Shown here piece after piece: positions 1 through 8,232 of a stretch of 64,000 bases of DNA. Source of the DNA: Gammaproteobacteria bacterium (lineage in GTDB: Bacteria > Pseudomonadota > Gammaproteobacteria > Xanthomonadales > SZUA-36); contig JAJFLB010000018.1 of NCBI GenBank assembly GCA_021772915.1, positions 186,001 to 250,000 on the forward strand, read 5' to 3'. Below the pieces are notes generated by a model. It saw nothing but the letters and a program-made list of their open reading frames with translations. It had not been told where the DNA came from and searched no databases. Both the position numbers and the translations under genes were made by a program. Each line of letters begins with the position of its first letter. The first letter of the stretch is position 1.

Positions 1-105
1 CAGCGGGAACCTTAAAGAGGGCCGGTCGGTAACCGGCAAGCAGGCGCGTCGGTCCTGTGAAAACCGTTCGATCAAATGACGCCACCAACCACGGGATGGG
101 TGTGG
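1..105. other. Left edge, no gene seen
   Basis: About 100 bases downstream of rnpB with no coding frame worth reporting. A small GCCGGT/ACCGGC hairpin lies near 20-36. In relatives the mraZ division operon follows rnpB on this side, so this may be part of its upstream region, but nothing here proves that. Confidence 0.3.
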
Positions 106-120
106 CTCGTTGAAAAAAGT

Positions 121-481
121 GGGAGCCGGCCGGTAAGCCGGGTTCTGTCGTGGGCAATCATTCATCTGGGACTGTTGTCACCAACAACCTCAAGCGACCT
201 ACCCGAAGACACCGCGGGCCACGATATAGTCTTCCTATTTGGTCTTGCTCCGGGTGGGGTTTACCATGCCACAAACTGTTACCAGTTGCGCGGTGCGCTC
301 TTACCGCACCATTTCACCCTTACCTGCCCACATTATTAATAATGGGGCGGGCGGTATATTTTCTGCTGCACTTTCCGTAGACTCACGCCTCCCAGAGGTT
401 ACCTGGCACCCTGCCCTGTGGAGCCCGGACTTTCCTCCCTTTCGTCACAAGGACGAAAACGCGATTGCCTGGCCGACTCCC
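121..481 (-). ncRNA. rnpB: RNase P RNA, class A
   Basis: Catalytic RNA of ribonuclease P, which trims tRNA 5' leaders. Read on the minus strand, the two ends close an 11-bp P1 helix: GGGAGTCGGCC (481-471) pairs with GGCCGGCTCCC (131-121). Conserved blocks are present in the right order: GGAGGAAAGTCCGGGCTC (438-421), GAGCAAGACCAAATAGG (250-234) and GACAGAACCCGGCTTACC (149-132). Size, about 361 nt, fits bacterial class A. Six T residues (118-113) directly follow the P1 strand and probably terminate it. It lies just downstream of rsmI on the same strand, the usual order in gammaproteobacteria. Apparent ORFs across it on the plus strand are meaningless. Exact ends are set from the helix and could shift by a few bases. 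Confidence 0.95.
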
Positions 482-517
482 GATAGCTATTGTCCTCCAC
501 CCTTAGACTCAATGCCA

Positions 518-1345
518 TTATTTTTCCAGCAGTTCGTAAATTCTTCTGCGCGGTACATTACTCAATTTGGCCGCAATCCGTGCCGCCTGGGAAGCGGGTA
601 GATACTCCAGCAATGCCGTTAACATGTGCTGTGCCTTGGTCAAGTCTTCGTCTTTGCCACGTTTGCAACCGGCTAACACGATGACAAACTCTCCGCGTGT
701 TTGGTTTTTATCCTGCAGCAACTTTTGAAGACTTTCAGCCAAACCACCCCAGAGCACCGTTTCAAATTTTTTTGTCAATTCCCTGCAAACGGCTACCTGA
801 CGCTGTGGGCCGAAAACTTCTGTCATGGTGGTTAAGGAGGCGGTTATGCGATGACTGGATTCAAAAAACACCATGGTGCTGGTTTCAGTTGCAAGCATCT
901 GCAGTCGCTTTTCCCTGGCGGGTGTCTTGGCCGGCAAGAATCCTTCGAACACGAAGCGGTCGGGTGGCAGTCCTGCAATAGATAACGCGGCGACAACCGC
1001 GCTGGGACCGGGCAGTGAGTGCACCGGCAGTCCTGCTTCACGAGCAGCGCGTACCAGGCGGTAACCCGGGTCAGAAATCAGGGGTGTGCCGGCATCTGAA
1101 ATCAGGGCGACAGCCTCACCACGCTTTACGCGCCCAAGAATGTCAGCGACCATTTGTTCTTCATTGTGTTCATGCAAAGACTGCATGGGCTTGTTGATGC
1201 CGTAGTGGTTCAACAACACTCGAGAGTGACGGGTGTCTTCCGCTGCTACCAGATCAACCTCGGACAGCACCCTGACAGCCCGGTAGGAAATATCCTCCAG
1301 ATTACCTATGGGTGTGGCTACAACATAGAGACCGGCCTGCGACAT
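518..1345 (-). CDS. rsmI: 16S rRNA (cytidine1402-2'-O)-methyltransferase
   Basis: RsmI methylates the ribose 2'-oxygen of C1402 in the decoding centre of 16S rRNA using SAM. The 275-residue product has the tetrapyrrole-methylase fold signatures: VVATPIGNLEDIS near residue 8, AAEDTRHSRVLL near 34, SDAGTPLISDPG near 83 and LPGPSAVVAALSIAGLP near 109. Length matches the family (about 285). It is divergent from lpoA with a 71-base gap that must hold both promoters, and is followed on the same strand by rnpB, the standard gammaproteobacterial arrangement. Start ATG at 1345 places the glycine-rich loop at the expected distance from the N terminus. Confidence 0.96.
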   Translation of the reverse strand: MSQAGLYVVATPIGNLEDISYRAVRVLSEVDLVAAEDTRHSRVLLNHYGINKPMQSLHEHNEEQMVADILGRVKRGEAVALISDAGTPLISDPGYRLVRAAREAGLPVHSLPGPSAVVAALSIAGLPPDRFVFEGFLPAKTPAREKRLQMLATETSTMVFFESSHRITASLTTMTEVFGPQRQVAVCRELTKKFETVLWGGLAESLQKLLQDKNQTRGEFVIVLAGCKRGKDEDLTKAQHMLTALLEYLPASQAARIAAKLSNVPRRRIYELLEK

Positions 1346-1416
1346 AATAGCGCTCCCAGCAATGTTAAAATTAGATAAGCTGATCTAAACTGCTTATAGG
1401 TTATCATTCTGCAACA

Positions 1417-2973
1417 ATGATCCACGTAAAAAAAGCCACACGTTCCTGTCTGATCGTCGTCATTTTTTTGACGCTACTCAGCGCCTGCCAAACTCCCATC
1501 CCCCGACCCGGAACGGACGACACCATAGATGCAGGTGGAGATGATGTCCAGGCCAAGGATCAAATGGAGCTGTCAGCGCAACAGAGTGAATCTGCGGGGC
1601 GCACCTTGGCCAGGGTCGCACGGATGTCGAAGGAATTAGGTCGTTACCAACCAGACAAGGTAATGGAGATGATTCGTTTGCTGGAGTCCCTGCCCTCCAG
1701 TCAGTTGCAGATGGTTATTGAGGCGCCACAAACAGACCCCCTGGTTAAGGCATGGCTTGAATTGGCGCTGCTGATTCGTCACTCGGTTGTAAATGTGGGC
1801 TCAGGCGCCACGGCAGCGCAACAATGGGCCGACAATCACCGTGGGCATGCGGTCAACCGCGCTGGTTTTTTCGATCTGTCAAGACGTTACGCCACTTTGT
1901 TTCCGGTCCCTTCACAGGTGGCCATTCTGTTACCCGAAGAAGGCAGTCTGACAACCGCCGCCAGGGTAATCAGGGATGGCATACTAAGCGCCTATCTGGA
2001 GCAGCCCGGCGATTCTGTCATTCGTTTTTATTCCAGTGGACAAACCGATGCTTCAGCCATCAAAGCCTTCCAGAGGGCCCGGGATGACGGTGCAATACAG
2101 ATTGTCGGCCCCTTGCGTCTTGATGCCACTCGCGCCATAGCAAAACTGAAAGATTCAACGACTCCGGTGCTGCTACTCAATGACCCGCACATGGACACGC
2201 AAATCCATGAAGAATCAACAACAGTTGTCAGCCTGGCTCTTTCGCAAACAGAGGAAGCGGCAGCCATTGCCAAAAAAGCGTTGTCGCAAGGGTACACACA
2301 AGCCATCGTGATCACCCCGGACAGTGATTGGGGAGAACGCATGGGAGCCGTATTTGAGAACTTTTTTACCAAGGGAGATGGTCACGTTGTGGCCACCGCA
2401 CAATTCAATCCGTCCGAAAATGATCACAGCGCCATGTTGATGCGCTTGCTGGAGATTGACAAAAGCACACAGCGAAAGGAGTCCCTGCAAAGACGAATCG
2501 GCATCCCACTGACCTTCGAGCCCAACCGACGCAGCGATTTTGATTTTATTTTCATGGCTGCGAACCCATCCCAGGGTAGAGAGCTAAAACCTCTGCTACG
2601 CTTCCACAACACCGGAAACATCCCCGTCTACGCCCTGGGCAGGGTTTACAGTGGCAAGGTCGACCGTGCTGCCGACCAGGATCTCAATGGCGTCGTGTTC
2701 ACCACCACCCTCTGGCAATTGCAAAACGCAGGGAACACGGACACACTGCCTGGCAGTGTACGTGACGGGACTCTCGGAGACCTTTACGCGCTGGGTCTGG
2801 ACGCCTGGCGCATATTGCCATGGCTGCCCCTGATGCAAAAAGATCCCGATTTGCGGTTTCCCGGCAGTGCCGGGTCCTTGCAGGTTAAAGCCAACGGACG
2901 TATGCACAGAGAACCCGCCTGGGCCATCTTTTCTGCCGGCCGGCCACGACCCTATCATTGGGAAAACAACTAA
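1417..2973 (+). CDS. lpoA: Penicillin-binding protein activator LpoA
   Basis: Outer-membrane lipoprotein that reaches through the periplasm to stimulate the PBP1A peptidoglycan synthase. The N terminus is a lipoprotein signal with lipobox LLSAC (Cys24). The C-terminal two thirds resembles a periplasmic substrate-binding fold (PSQVAILLPEEGSLTTAARV near 165, FDFIFMAANPSQGRELKP near 376), as known for LpoA. At 518 residues it is shorter than the E. coli protein (about 680), consistent with a reduced N-terminal helical-repeat region. It begins a three-gene plus-strand group lpoA-yraN-dolP, divergent from rsmI, and overlaps yraN by 16 bases. Family assignment rests on the C-terminal fold and the conserved neighbourhood. 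Confidence 0.9.
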   Translation: MIHVKKATRSCLIVVIFLTLLSACQTPIPRPGTDDTIDAGGDDVQAKDQMELSAQQSESAGRTLARVARMSKELGRYQPDKVMEMIRLLESLPSSQLQMVIEAPQTDPLVKAWLELALLIRHSVVNVGSGATAAQQWADNHRGHAVNRAGFFDLSRRYATLFPVPSQVAILLPEEGSLTTAARVIRDGILSAYLEQPGDSVIRFYSSGQTDASAIKAFQRARDDGAIQIVGPLRLDATRAIAKLKDSTTPVLLLNDPHMDTQIHEESTTVVSLALSQTEEAAAIAKKALSQGYTQAIVITPDSDWGERMGAVFENFFTKGDGHVVATAQFNPSENDHSAMLMRLLEIDKSTQRKESLQRRIGIPLTFEPNRRSDFDFIFMAANPSQGRELKPLLRFHNTGNIPVYALGRVYSGKVDRAADQDLNGVVFTTTLWQLQNAGNTDTLPGSVRDGTLGDLYALGLDAWRILPWLPLMQKDPDLRFPGSAGSLQVKANGRMHREPAWAIFSAGRPRPYHWENN

Positions 2974-3338
2974 CAAACAGACTCAACTCCGGGGCACGGT
3001 GGGAAAGAGCCGCTGAATCTTTTTTGTGCAAACATGGTCTCAAGTTACTACAACGAAATTTTATCAGTCGCTTTGGTGAAATTGACCTGATCATGGAGGA
3101 CAAAGAAACCGTTGTTTTCGTCGAAGTCAAGTATCGCAAAAACTCTCAACATGGTACGGGGGCGGAATCTATCACCTATCATAAGCAAAACAGGATCTCA
3201 CTTACGGCATTGTGGTATCTGGCAAAAAACCCACACCAAGCAACGCGTTGCTGTCGATTTGATGTGATTTCCATTGAGTCTGACAGAACACAGGGTACCG
3301 AGTGGATTAAAGATGCCTTTTGTTCAACCATAGACTAA
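2958..3338 (+). CDS. yraN: UPF0102 YraN family, nuclease-like protein
   Basis: Small protein of the YraN/UPF0102 family (126 residues), with the restriction-endonuclease-like core GEIDLIMEDKETVVFVEVKYR (key residues E, D and the ExK pair) around residues 39-59. The physiological role in this family is not firmly established. The only reasonable start is TTG at 2958, inside the end of lpoA, suggesting translational coupling. Position between lpoA and the BON lipoprotein gene is the same as in E. coli. Confidence 0.9.
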   Translation: MGKQLTNRLNSGARWERAAESFLCKHGLKLLQRNFISRFGEIDLIMEDKETVVFVEVKYRKNSQHGTGAESITYHKQNRISLTALWYLAKNPHQATRCCRFDVISIESDRTQGTEWIKDAFCSTID

Positions 3339-3374
3339 CAAAACCCATCGCCAGTAACTCCAAGGAGCAATAGA

Positions 3375-3956
3375 ATGTCCAGCACAATTCGATTAAACCA
3401 TGGTTTTGGTAAGCTGCCCTGGGTTTCTCTTGGTTCTGTGCTAATTTCGGTTTTCGTCTTGTCTGCCTGCGCTGAACACGCCAGACGAAGTGTCGGCACC
3501 GTGATCGATGATCACACACTGGAATACAGCGTTATCGACAAGATTTATTCAGACCCTCACTTTGGCCAGGATGATCACATCAAGGTGGAGGTGAAGCAGG
3601 GAGTCGTACTGCTTGTCGGTGAAACGGCCTCAAATGAGAACCGTGAGCTTGCCACCCGACTGGTGGAAGAGTTGAAACTGACAAGACGTGTCGTCAATGA
3701 CCTTCAGGTTGGCGAACGCGTGAGACTGGGTGGCCAGATTAGCAACGCATGGCTAACCGCCAAGGTCAATACGGTGCTGGTCAAGAAAAACCCGTTGCCG
3801 GGCTTTGACGCATCGCGCATTAAAGTTGTGAGTTCGCAACACACGGTTTACCTGATGGGTCTGGTAAGCCACGAGGAAGGAGACAGCGTTGCAGAGATAG
3901 TGCGCAACATTCGCAGTGTGAAAAAGGTGGTTAAGATATTTGATTACACGGACTAA
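3375..3956 (+). CDS. dolP: BON-domain outer-membrane lipoprotein DolP
   Basis: DolP (formerly YraP) is a dual-BON-domain outer-membrane lipoprotein that binds anionic lipid and supports envelope integrity and BAM function. The 193-residue product has lipobox LSAC with Cys32, then two BON domains at about 49-113 (KVEVKQGVVLLVGETAS) and 125-190 (IKVVSSQHTVYLMGLVSHEE). A clear Shine-Dalgarno AAGGAG lies 9 bases before the ATG. The diaA/gmhA gene often found between yraN and dolP is absent here; the intergenic gap is only 36 bases. It converges on pgpA, with a palindromic repeat between them. Confidence 0.93.
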   Translation: MSSTIRLNHGFGKLPWVSLGSVLISVFVLSACAEHARRSVGTVIDDHTLEYSVIDKIYSDPHFGQDDHIKVEVKQGVVLLVGETASNENRELATRLVEELKLTRRVVNDLQVGERVRLGGQISNAWLTAKVNTVLVKKNPLPGFDASRIKVVSSQHTVYLMGLVSHEEGDSVAEIVRNIRSVKKVVKIFDYTD

Positions 3957-3972
3957 CGCACACGTTGTCCGA

Positions 3973-4046
3973 GGGACCGACGAGCTTACTCATCGTGGAC
4001 TCCGCGGTTCCTTCGGTGGTTTCCGACGAATGAAACTGTCGGTCCC
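3973..4046. repeat. REP/BIME-like palindromic element, copy 1
   Basis: Outer inverted repeat GGGACCGAC (3973-3981) and GTCGGTCCC (4038-4046) enclosing two weaker internal palindromes. It is related to the copies at 11191, 33939, 52363 and 56762. It lies between convergent dolP and pgpA and may serve as a bidirectional transcription stop, but has no clear T-run. Confidence 0.75.
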
Positions 4047-4071
4047 ACAGGTTTGGACGGTTGCTGATGAC

Positions 4072-4566
4072 TTACAAGAAACGCTGTGCGGCGTCGAGTA
4101 AGATTAACGTGAACCCTGCAGCAACGATGTCATCAAGCATTATGCCGAGTCCGCCACCGACATTTTTATCTATTTGGCAGATGGGCCAAGGTTTGAGGAT
4201 GTCAAAAAAGCGAAATAATATGAAGCCGGCCAACAACCAATGCCATTGCAGGGGAACAAAGGCCACTGCCAACCAGTAGCCAACCATTTCATCCCAGACA
4301 ATGGCGGCGTGATCGTGCACACCGAGTTTGCGGCTGAGGTGAGTACAGACCCCAATACCCAGCAAAAACAGTAAGCTGAGAGAAATCCAGAAGCCCATGG
4401 CACCCTGGCTTTTCAATACAAAGACAAAGGGAACTGCAACCAAGGTGCCCATTGTACCGGGTGCAAAAGGAGACAATCCGGAGCCAAACCCAAAACCCAG
4501 GAATGCGGATGGTGAACTGAATACCAGTTTCGCCAGTTTCGCCAGTTCCGGTGTCACGGATCGCAT
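4072..4566 (-). CDS. pgpA: Phosphatidylglycerophosphatase A
   Basis: Inner-membrane phosphatase that removes phosphate from phosphatidylglycerol-phosphate to give phosphatidylglycerol. The 164-residue product has the PgpA landmarks GFGSGLSPFAPGTMGTL near residue 25, IVWDEMVGYWLA near 88 and FRFFDILKPWPI near 118, with several hydrophobic spans. It is the last gene of the glyA-to-pgpA operon and overlaps thiL by 13 bases, its usual partner. Confidence 0.95.
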   Translation of the reverse strand: MRSVTPELAKLAKLVFSSPSAFLGFGFGSGLSPFAPGTMGTLVAVPFVFVLKSQGAMGFWISLSLLFLLGIGVCTHLSRKLGVHDHAAIVWDEMVGYWLAVAFVPLQWHWLLAGFILFRFFDILKPWPICQIDKNVGGGLGIMLDDIVAAGFTLILLDAAQRFL

Positions 4567-5525
4567 GCCCGCTGTCCAAAATGCTCAAAGCCAGCACCCC
4601 GAGGCTGAAATTCACTGCCGTCTGGTGCCTGGCAGTAGGCACCCTCACCCTCCATAACCGTGCCAATGACACTCAGGTCAAGAGCCAGGTCCCTACTCCA
4701 ACGGGTCAACAGGGTTTTGTGCCCGGGTGGAAGGGTGAACAACAATTCATAATCATCTCCACCCGCGAGTTGGTAGTTCCACTTTTGCTCATCCTCGAGT
4801 CCGGCGAGCACACCGGCTGCTGGTAGTTTTTCAATATTCACCCGCGCTCCGCATCCTGAGGCCTCGATTAAGTGACCGAGATCTGCAATCAGACCGTCCG
4901 AGATATCAATACATGCACTTGCATAACCGGTTAGCGCCTGACCCAGGGCTACCCTTGGGTGGGGGTGGTCAAGTAGGTGCTGCTCGCTTACAAATTGTCC
5001 TGTCTGCATCAACTCCAGCACCCTGGCGGCACCACCAACGGTGCCGGAAACAACAATCAAGTCACCGGGTTGTGCCCCACTGCGGAGTAATGAGTGCCCA
5101 GGTTCAACGAGGCCCATCACGGTCACGGTGATGGACACAGATCCGGCCGAGGTATCACCACCTACCAGTATGACATTGTGATCCTGTGCCAGCGACAGGA
5201 AACCGGCTGTAAATGACTGTAGCCATTGCGGTTCAGATCGGGGCAGCACCAGGGCAAGTAGCGCCCAGCGTGGTACGGCACCCATAGCCGCCAGATCACT
5301 CAGATTAACGGCCAGGGATTTGTAACCAATATCGTACGGCAATGTGGCTACCGGAAAATGGATGCCAGAACTCAGGGTATCGGTACTGATCACAAGTTGC
5401 TTACCGGCGGGAACCTCCAAAACTGCACCATCATCACCAATACCCACCGCAACACCCTGACTGGCCACGGGCAACACGCTATTGGTTTGCTGCTGGATTT
5501 GCTGGATCAGCTGAAACTCCTGCAT
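4554..5525 (-). CDS. thiL: Thiamine-monophosphate kinase
   Basis: Phosphorylates thiamine monophosphate with ATP to the active cofactor thiamine diphosphate. The 323-residue product has the AIR-synthase-like fold: GIGDDGAVL near residue 28, nucleotide- and metal-binding VGGDTSAGSVSITVTVMG near 121, CIDISDGLIADLGHLIE near 211 and AGGDDYELLFT near 258. Full length for the family. Lies 4 bases from nusB and overlaps pgpA, as in many proteobacteria. Confidence 0.97.
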   Translation of the reverse strand: MQEFQLIQQIQQQTNSVLPVASQGVAVGIGDDGAVLEVPAGKQLVISTDTLSSGIHFPVATLPYDIGYKSLAVNLSDLAAMGAVPRWALLALVLPRSEPQWLQSFTAGFLSLAQDHNVILVGGDTSAGSVSITVTVMGLVEPGHSLLRSGAQPGDLIVVSGTVGGAARVLELMQTGQFVSEQHLLDHPHPRVALGQALTGYASACIDISDGLIADLGHLIEASGCGARVNIEKLPAAGVLAGLEDEQKWNYQLAGGDDYELLFTLPPGHKTLLTRWSRDLALDLSVIGTVMEGEGAYCQAPDGSEFQPRGAGFEHFGQRACDP

Positions 5526-5529
5526 GAAT

Positions 5530-5982
5530 TCAGACCTGATTCAGGGTCGTTTTCACAGCAGCGTCTCGCCATTTCCGGGCCGCCTTATCCAGGACCCCAT
5601 TGACAAAGCTGTGTCCCTGCTCCGCACCAAACTGTTTGGCCAGATTGACAGCTTCATCAATGACCACTCGATGGGGGACTTCATGGCAATACAGTAATTC
5701 ATATGTGCCGATGCTCAGTATCACGCGCTCGATCACGTCCAATTGACTCAACGGGCGATCAAGGAATGGTTCAATTTCTTTACTCAGCCCATCCTGGCCG
5801 GCACAAATTTCTTTGACCAGGGTAGTGAATAAGTTCGTATCCACATTGCTGAAGTCCTGCTCGTCGTGAAACTGAAGCAAGATATCACCCGCCTCCTGAC
5901 CAGTAAGCTGCCGTTGGTACAGAGCCTGCAGCGCACGGCGGCGGGCCCGGCGGCGGGACTCGAACCTACTGCTGCTCTTCAT
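5530..5982 (-). CDS. nusB: Transcription antitermination factor NusB
   Basis: NusB binds NusE (S10) and boxA RNA to form the antitermination complex on rRNA operons. The 150-residue protein begins with the basic segment RRRARRRALQALYQRQLTG and contains VIERVILSIGTYEL and VVIDEAVNLAKQFG, hallmark helices of the family. It overlaps the end of ribH by 17 bases; coupling of nusB to ribH and thiL is standard. Confidence 0.96.
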   Translation of the reverse strand: MKSSSRFESRRRARRRALQALYQRQLTGQEAGDILLQFHDEQDFSNVDTNLFTTLVKEICAGQDGLSKEIEPFLDRPLSQLDVIERVILSIGTYELLYCHEVPHRVVIDEAVNLAKQFGAEQGHSFVNGVLDKAARKWRDAAVKTTLNQV

Positions 5983-6451
5983 TGGTCTCGAGTCGATCGA
6001 GTAATGAAATCATCTGCAGGGCGGCAATTGCTGTGTCAAAACCCGTGTTGCCGGCGCCAGAGCCGGCACGTTCCAGCGCCTGGTCAACATCATCAGTAGT
6101 TAGCACGCCGAAGATAACCGGTAGACTGTGTCTAAGTGCAAGCTGTGCCAGGCCACGACTGCATTCACCAGCAACGAAGTCAAAATGAGGTGTGGCACCC
6201 CGGATCACGGCTCCCAACGCAATAACGGCGTCGTGTCGGCCGCTGGCTGCCATAACATCAGCCACAAGCGGCAATTCAAAGGCCCCCGGCACCCAGACCA
6301 GATGGATATCGGATTCCGAAACACCATGACGTTGCAAAGCATCGTATGCCCCGGCAACCAACTGCTGTACGACAAAACGATTAAATTCACTGGCCACGAT
6401 GGCGATATTACAATCCCGTTGAGGAATCTCCAGTGCCAACTCACTCACCAT
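5966..6451 (-). CDS. ribH: 6,7-dimethyl-8-ribityllumazine synthase
   Basis: Condenses 5-amino-6-ribitylamino-uracil with 3,4-dihydroxy-2-butanone 4-phosphate to lumazine, the penultimate riboflavin step. Motifs: NIAIVASEFNRFVVQQLVAG, VWVPGAFELPLVA, VIALGAVIRGATPHFDFVAG with the catalytic His, and PVIFGVLTTDDVDQALERAG. The start is taken at ATG 6451 (MVSELALEI), which overlaps the ribBA stop region by 11 bases; the frame is open upstream to 6517 but that extension lies inside ribBA and is not conserved in the family. Confidence 0.96.
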   Translation of the reverse strand: MVSELALEIPQRDCNIAIVASEFNRFVVQQLVAGAYDALQRHGVSESDIHLVWVPGAFELPLVADVMAASGRHDAVIALGAVIRGATPHFDFVAGECSRGLAQLALRHSLPVIFGVLTTDDVDQALERAGSGAGNTGFDTAIAALQMISLLDRLETNEEQQ

Positions 6452-7589
6452 GACCCGTCTCCCCGCACTCCCCGGCTGCTGCGCTGCTATCGACGTACTC
6501 AACCACTTCAAGTCCAAAACCTGCCAGGCCAGTCAAACGCTTGGGCGCGCTTAAAACCTTCATCTTGTGAATACCCATGTCGGCTATGATCTGTGCACCG
6601 ATGCCGTAAGTGCGCAGCTCACTGGACTTGCGGTTATCACCACTGCTGAGGACACTCGGCTCCGGTTCATTTTGAACCCGCCTGAGCAGACTCTCATCGC
6701 TTTCATGCCCACCCAACAACAGCAGCACGCCAACGTCATTGCGAGATATTTCAGCAAGCGCAAGTCTGAGTGGCATGCCAAAATCCTCACGTTTGATACT
6801 CAATACATCACTGAGTGGATTATGCACGTGCACCCGCACAAGTACCGGCTCATCAGGATCAATCTCACCCTTGAGCAACACAAGATGGAGTTGGTGGTTG
6901 ATGCCGTCACGATAAGCCAATAAACGGAAAGGGCCAAACTCTGTATCAACCGCGTGGCTGGACAAACATTCAACAGATTTCTCTGTTTCCATTCTGTAAC
7001 TGATCAGGTCAGCAATGGTACCAATTTTAAGATCGTGTCTTTTTGCATAGGACTCCAGTTGCGGACGTCTCGCCATACTGCCGTCCTCATTGAGTATTTC
7101 CACCAGCACTGCTGCAGGTTCAAGACCGGCCAGCAATGCCAGATCCACGCTGGCCTCGGTATGACCCGCACGTGTCAGTACTCCACCGGGTTGAGACATC
7201 AAGGGGAAAACATGCCCCGGCTGTGATAAATCTGCAGGGGTGGCATCCGGACGTGCGGCTGTACGTATGGTATGGGCCCTGTCATAGGCAGATATCCCCG
7301 TAGTGATACCTTCTGCCGCTTCAATCGTTACCGTGAAATTGGTCGCGAACCTGGCCTCATTGTTATTGACCATCAGGGGCAGATTCAGCTGTTCGCAGCG
7401 TTCGCGGGTAATTGGCATACAGATCAAACCACGACCATGGTGGGCCATGAAGTTGATATCTTCCGGTTTGACCATGGACGCAGCCATTACAAGGTCGCCT
7501 TCATTCTCCCTGTCCTCATCATCAATGAGTACGATCATGCGACCAGCACGAATGTCCTCAATAAGTTCCGGGATACTGTTATGTTTCAT
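6441..7589 (-). CDS. ribBA: 3,4-dihydroxy-2-butanone 4-phosphate synthase with degenerate GTP cyclohydrolase II domain
   Basis: The N-terminal half (about 1-200) is a complete RibB: DDEDRENEGDLVMAA near residue 23 supplies the acidic active-site loop, followed by GLICMPI, SAYDRAHTIRTA and RAGHTEASVDLALLAGL. The C-terminal half (about 205-370) has the GTP cyclohydrolase II fold, but the zinc-binding cysteines of active RibA are gone: the segment VRVHVHNPLSDVLSIKREDF has no Cys where RibA has a C-x10-C-x-C pattern. So it should make dihydroxybutanone phosphate but not open GTP; a separate ribA would be needed elsewhere. Such RibB-plus-relict proteins are known in gammaproteobacteria. It overlaps ribE and ribH at its two ends. 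Confidence 0.93.
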   Translation of the reverse strand: MKHNSIPELIEDIRAGRMIVLIDDEDRENEGDLVMAASMVKPEDINFMAHHGRGLICMPITRERCEQLNLPLMVNNNEARFATNFTVTIEAAEGITTGISAYDRAHTIRTAARPDATPADLSQPGHVFPLMSQPGGVLTRAGHTEASVDLALLAGLEPAAVLVEILNEDGSMARRPQLESYAKRHDLKIGTIADLISYRMETEKSVECLSSHAVDTEFGPFRLLAYRDGINHQLHLVLLKGEIDPDEPVLVRVHVHNPLSDVLSIKREDFGMPLRLALAEISRNDVGVLLLLGGHESDESLLRRVQNEPEPSVLSSGDNRKSSELRTYGIGAQIIADMGIHKMKVLSAPKRLTGLAGFGLEVVEYVDSSAAAGECGETGHGE

Positions 7590-8232
7590 GCTTGTTTTTC
7601 CTTGCGCCTCGAGTATCTAGTGTACTGTCAGCATTGTGCCGGTCATGGTGCATCAGGCGATCCAGGTACCTGACAATCAGATCACACTCCAGATTTACTT
7701 TCTGGCCAGGCAACAAGTTACCCAGGGTTGTCACATCAAGTGTATGCGGAATGACACAAATCGAAAAATGGTCACCTTCCACATCATTGACCGTCAGGCT
7801 GACACCGTCCAAGCAAACAGAACCTTTCTCTGCAATAAACCGGGTCAGATTGTGCGCGGCTGTAAACCCAAACCGTTCTGAACGGGCGTCAGTTGCGCGC
7901 GAAACCAGTACTGCCAATCCATCAACGTGACCAGAAACCAGGTGACCCCCCAGGCGATCAGCCGCGCGCAGTGCCAATTCCAGATTAACGCTGTCACCCG
8001 AATTGCACTCACCAAGACTGGTTTTAGCCAGGGTTTCGACCGACAAATCTGCACTGAACCCGGCACTATCAGGCTCCAGCATCGTCAAACAAACACCTGA
8101 CACACTGATGCTGTCACCAGCTTTACAATCCTGCATCAAAGATGACGGTGCCTCAAATCGTAACCGCAGATCATCCCCGTACGCCACCCGCGATTTCAAG
8201 TTTCCGGTTGTTGCTACGATTCCTGTAAACAC
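7579..8232 (-). CDS. ribE: Riboflavin synthase, alpha subunit
   Basis: Dismutates two lumazine molecules into riboflavin and the ribitylamino-uracil substrate of RibH. The 217-residue product has the duplicated lumazine-binding barrel: [15 protein letters not shown] start, GDSISVSGVCLTML near 40, NLELALRAADRLGGHLVSGHVDG near 82 (end of repeat 1), then GSVCLDGVSLTVNDV near 136 in repeat 2. Overlaps ribD by 19 bases and ribBA by 11. Confidence 0.96.
   Translation of the reverse strand: MFTGIVATTGNLKSRVAYGDDLRLRFEAPSSLMQDCKAGDSISVSGVCLTMLEPDSAGFSADLSVETLAKTSLGECNSGDSVNLELALRAADRLGGHLVSGHVDGLAVLVSRATDARSERFGFTAAHNLTRFIAEKGSVCLDGVSLTVNDVEGDHFSICVIPHTLDVTTLGNLLPGQKVNLECDLIVRYLDRLMHHDRHNADSTLDTRGARKNKHET

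Noticed and set aside
10-60. Possible sixth REP-like copy (GCGCGTCGGTCCTGTG)
   Set aside because: Only one end is similar and no pairing partner was found.
76-601. Several overlapping plus-strand frames near the left edge
   Set aside because: They cross the RNase P RNA gene and have no protein-like composition.
4525-4552. Tandem 9-base repeat (AGTTTCGCC)
   Set aside because: It encodes the repeated Leu-Ala-Lys at the start of PgpA and is not larger than expected for coding sequence.
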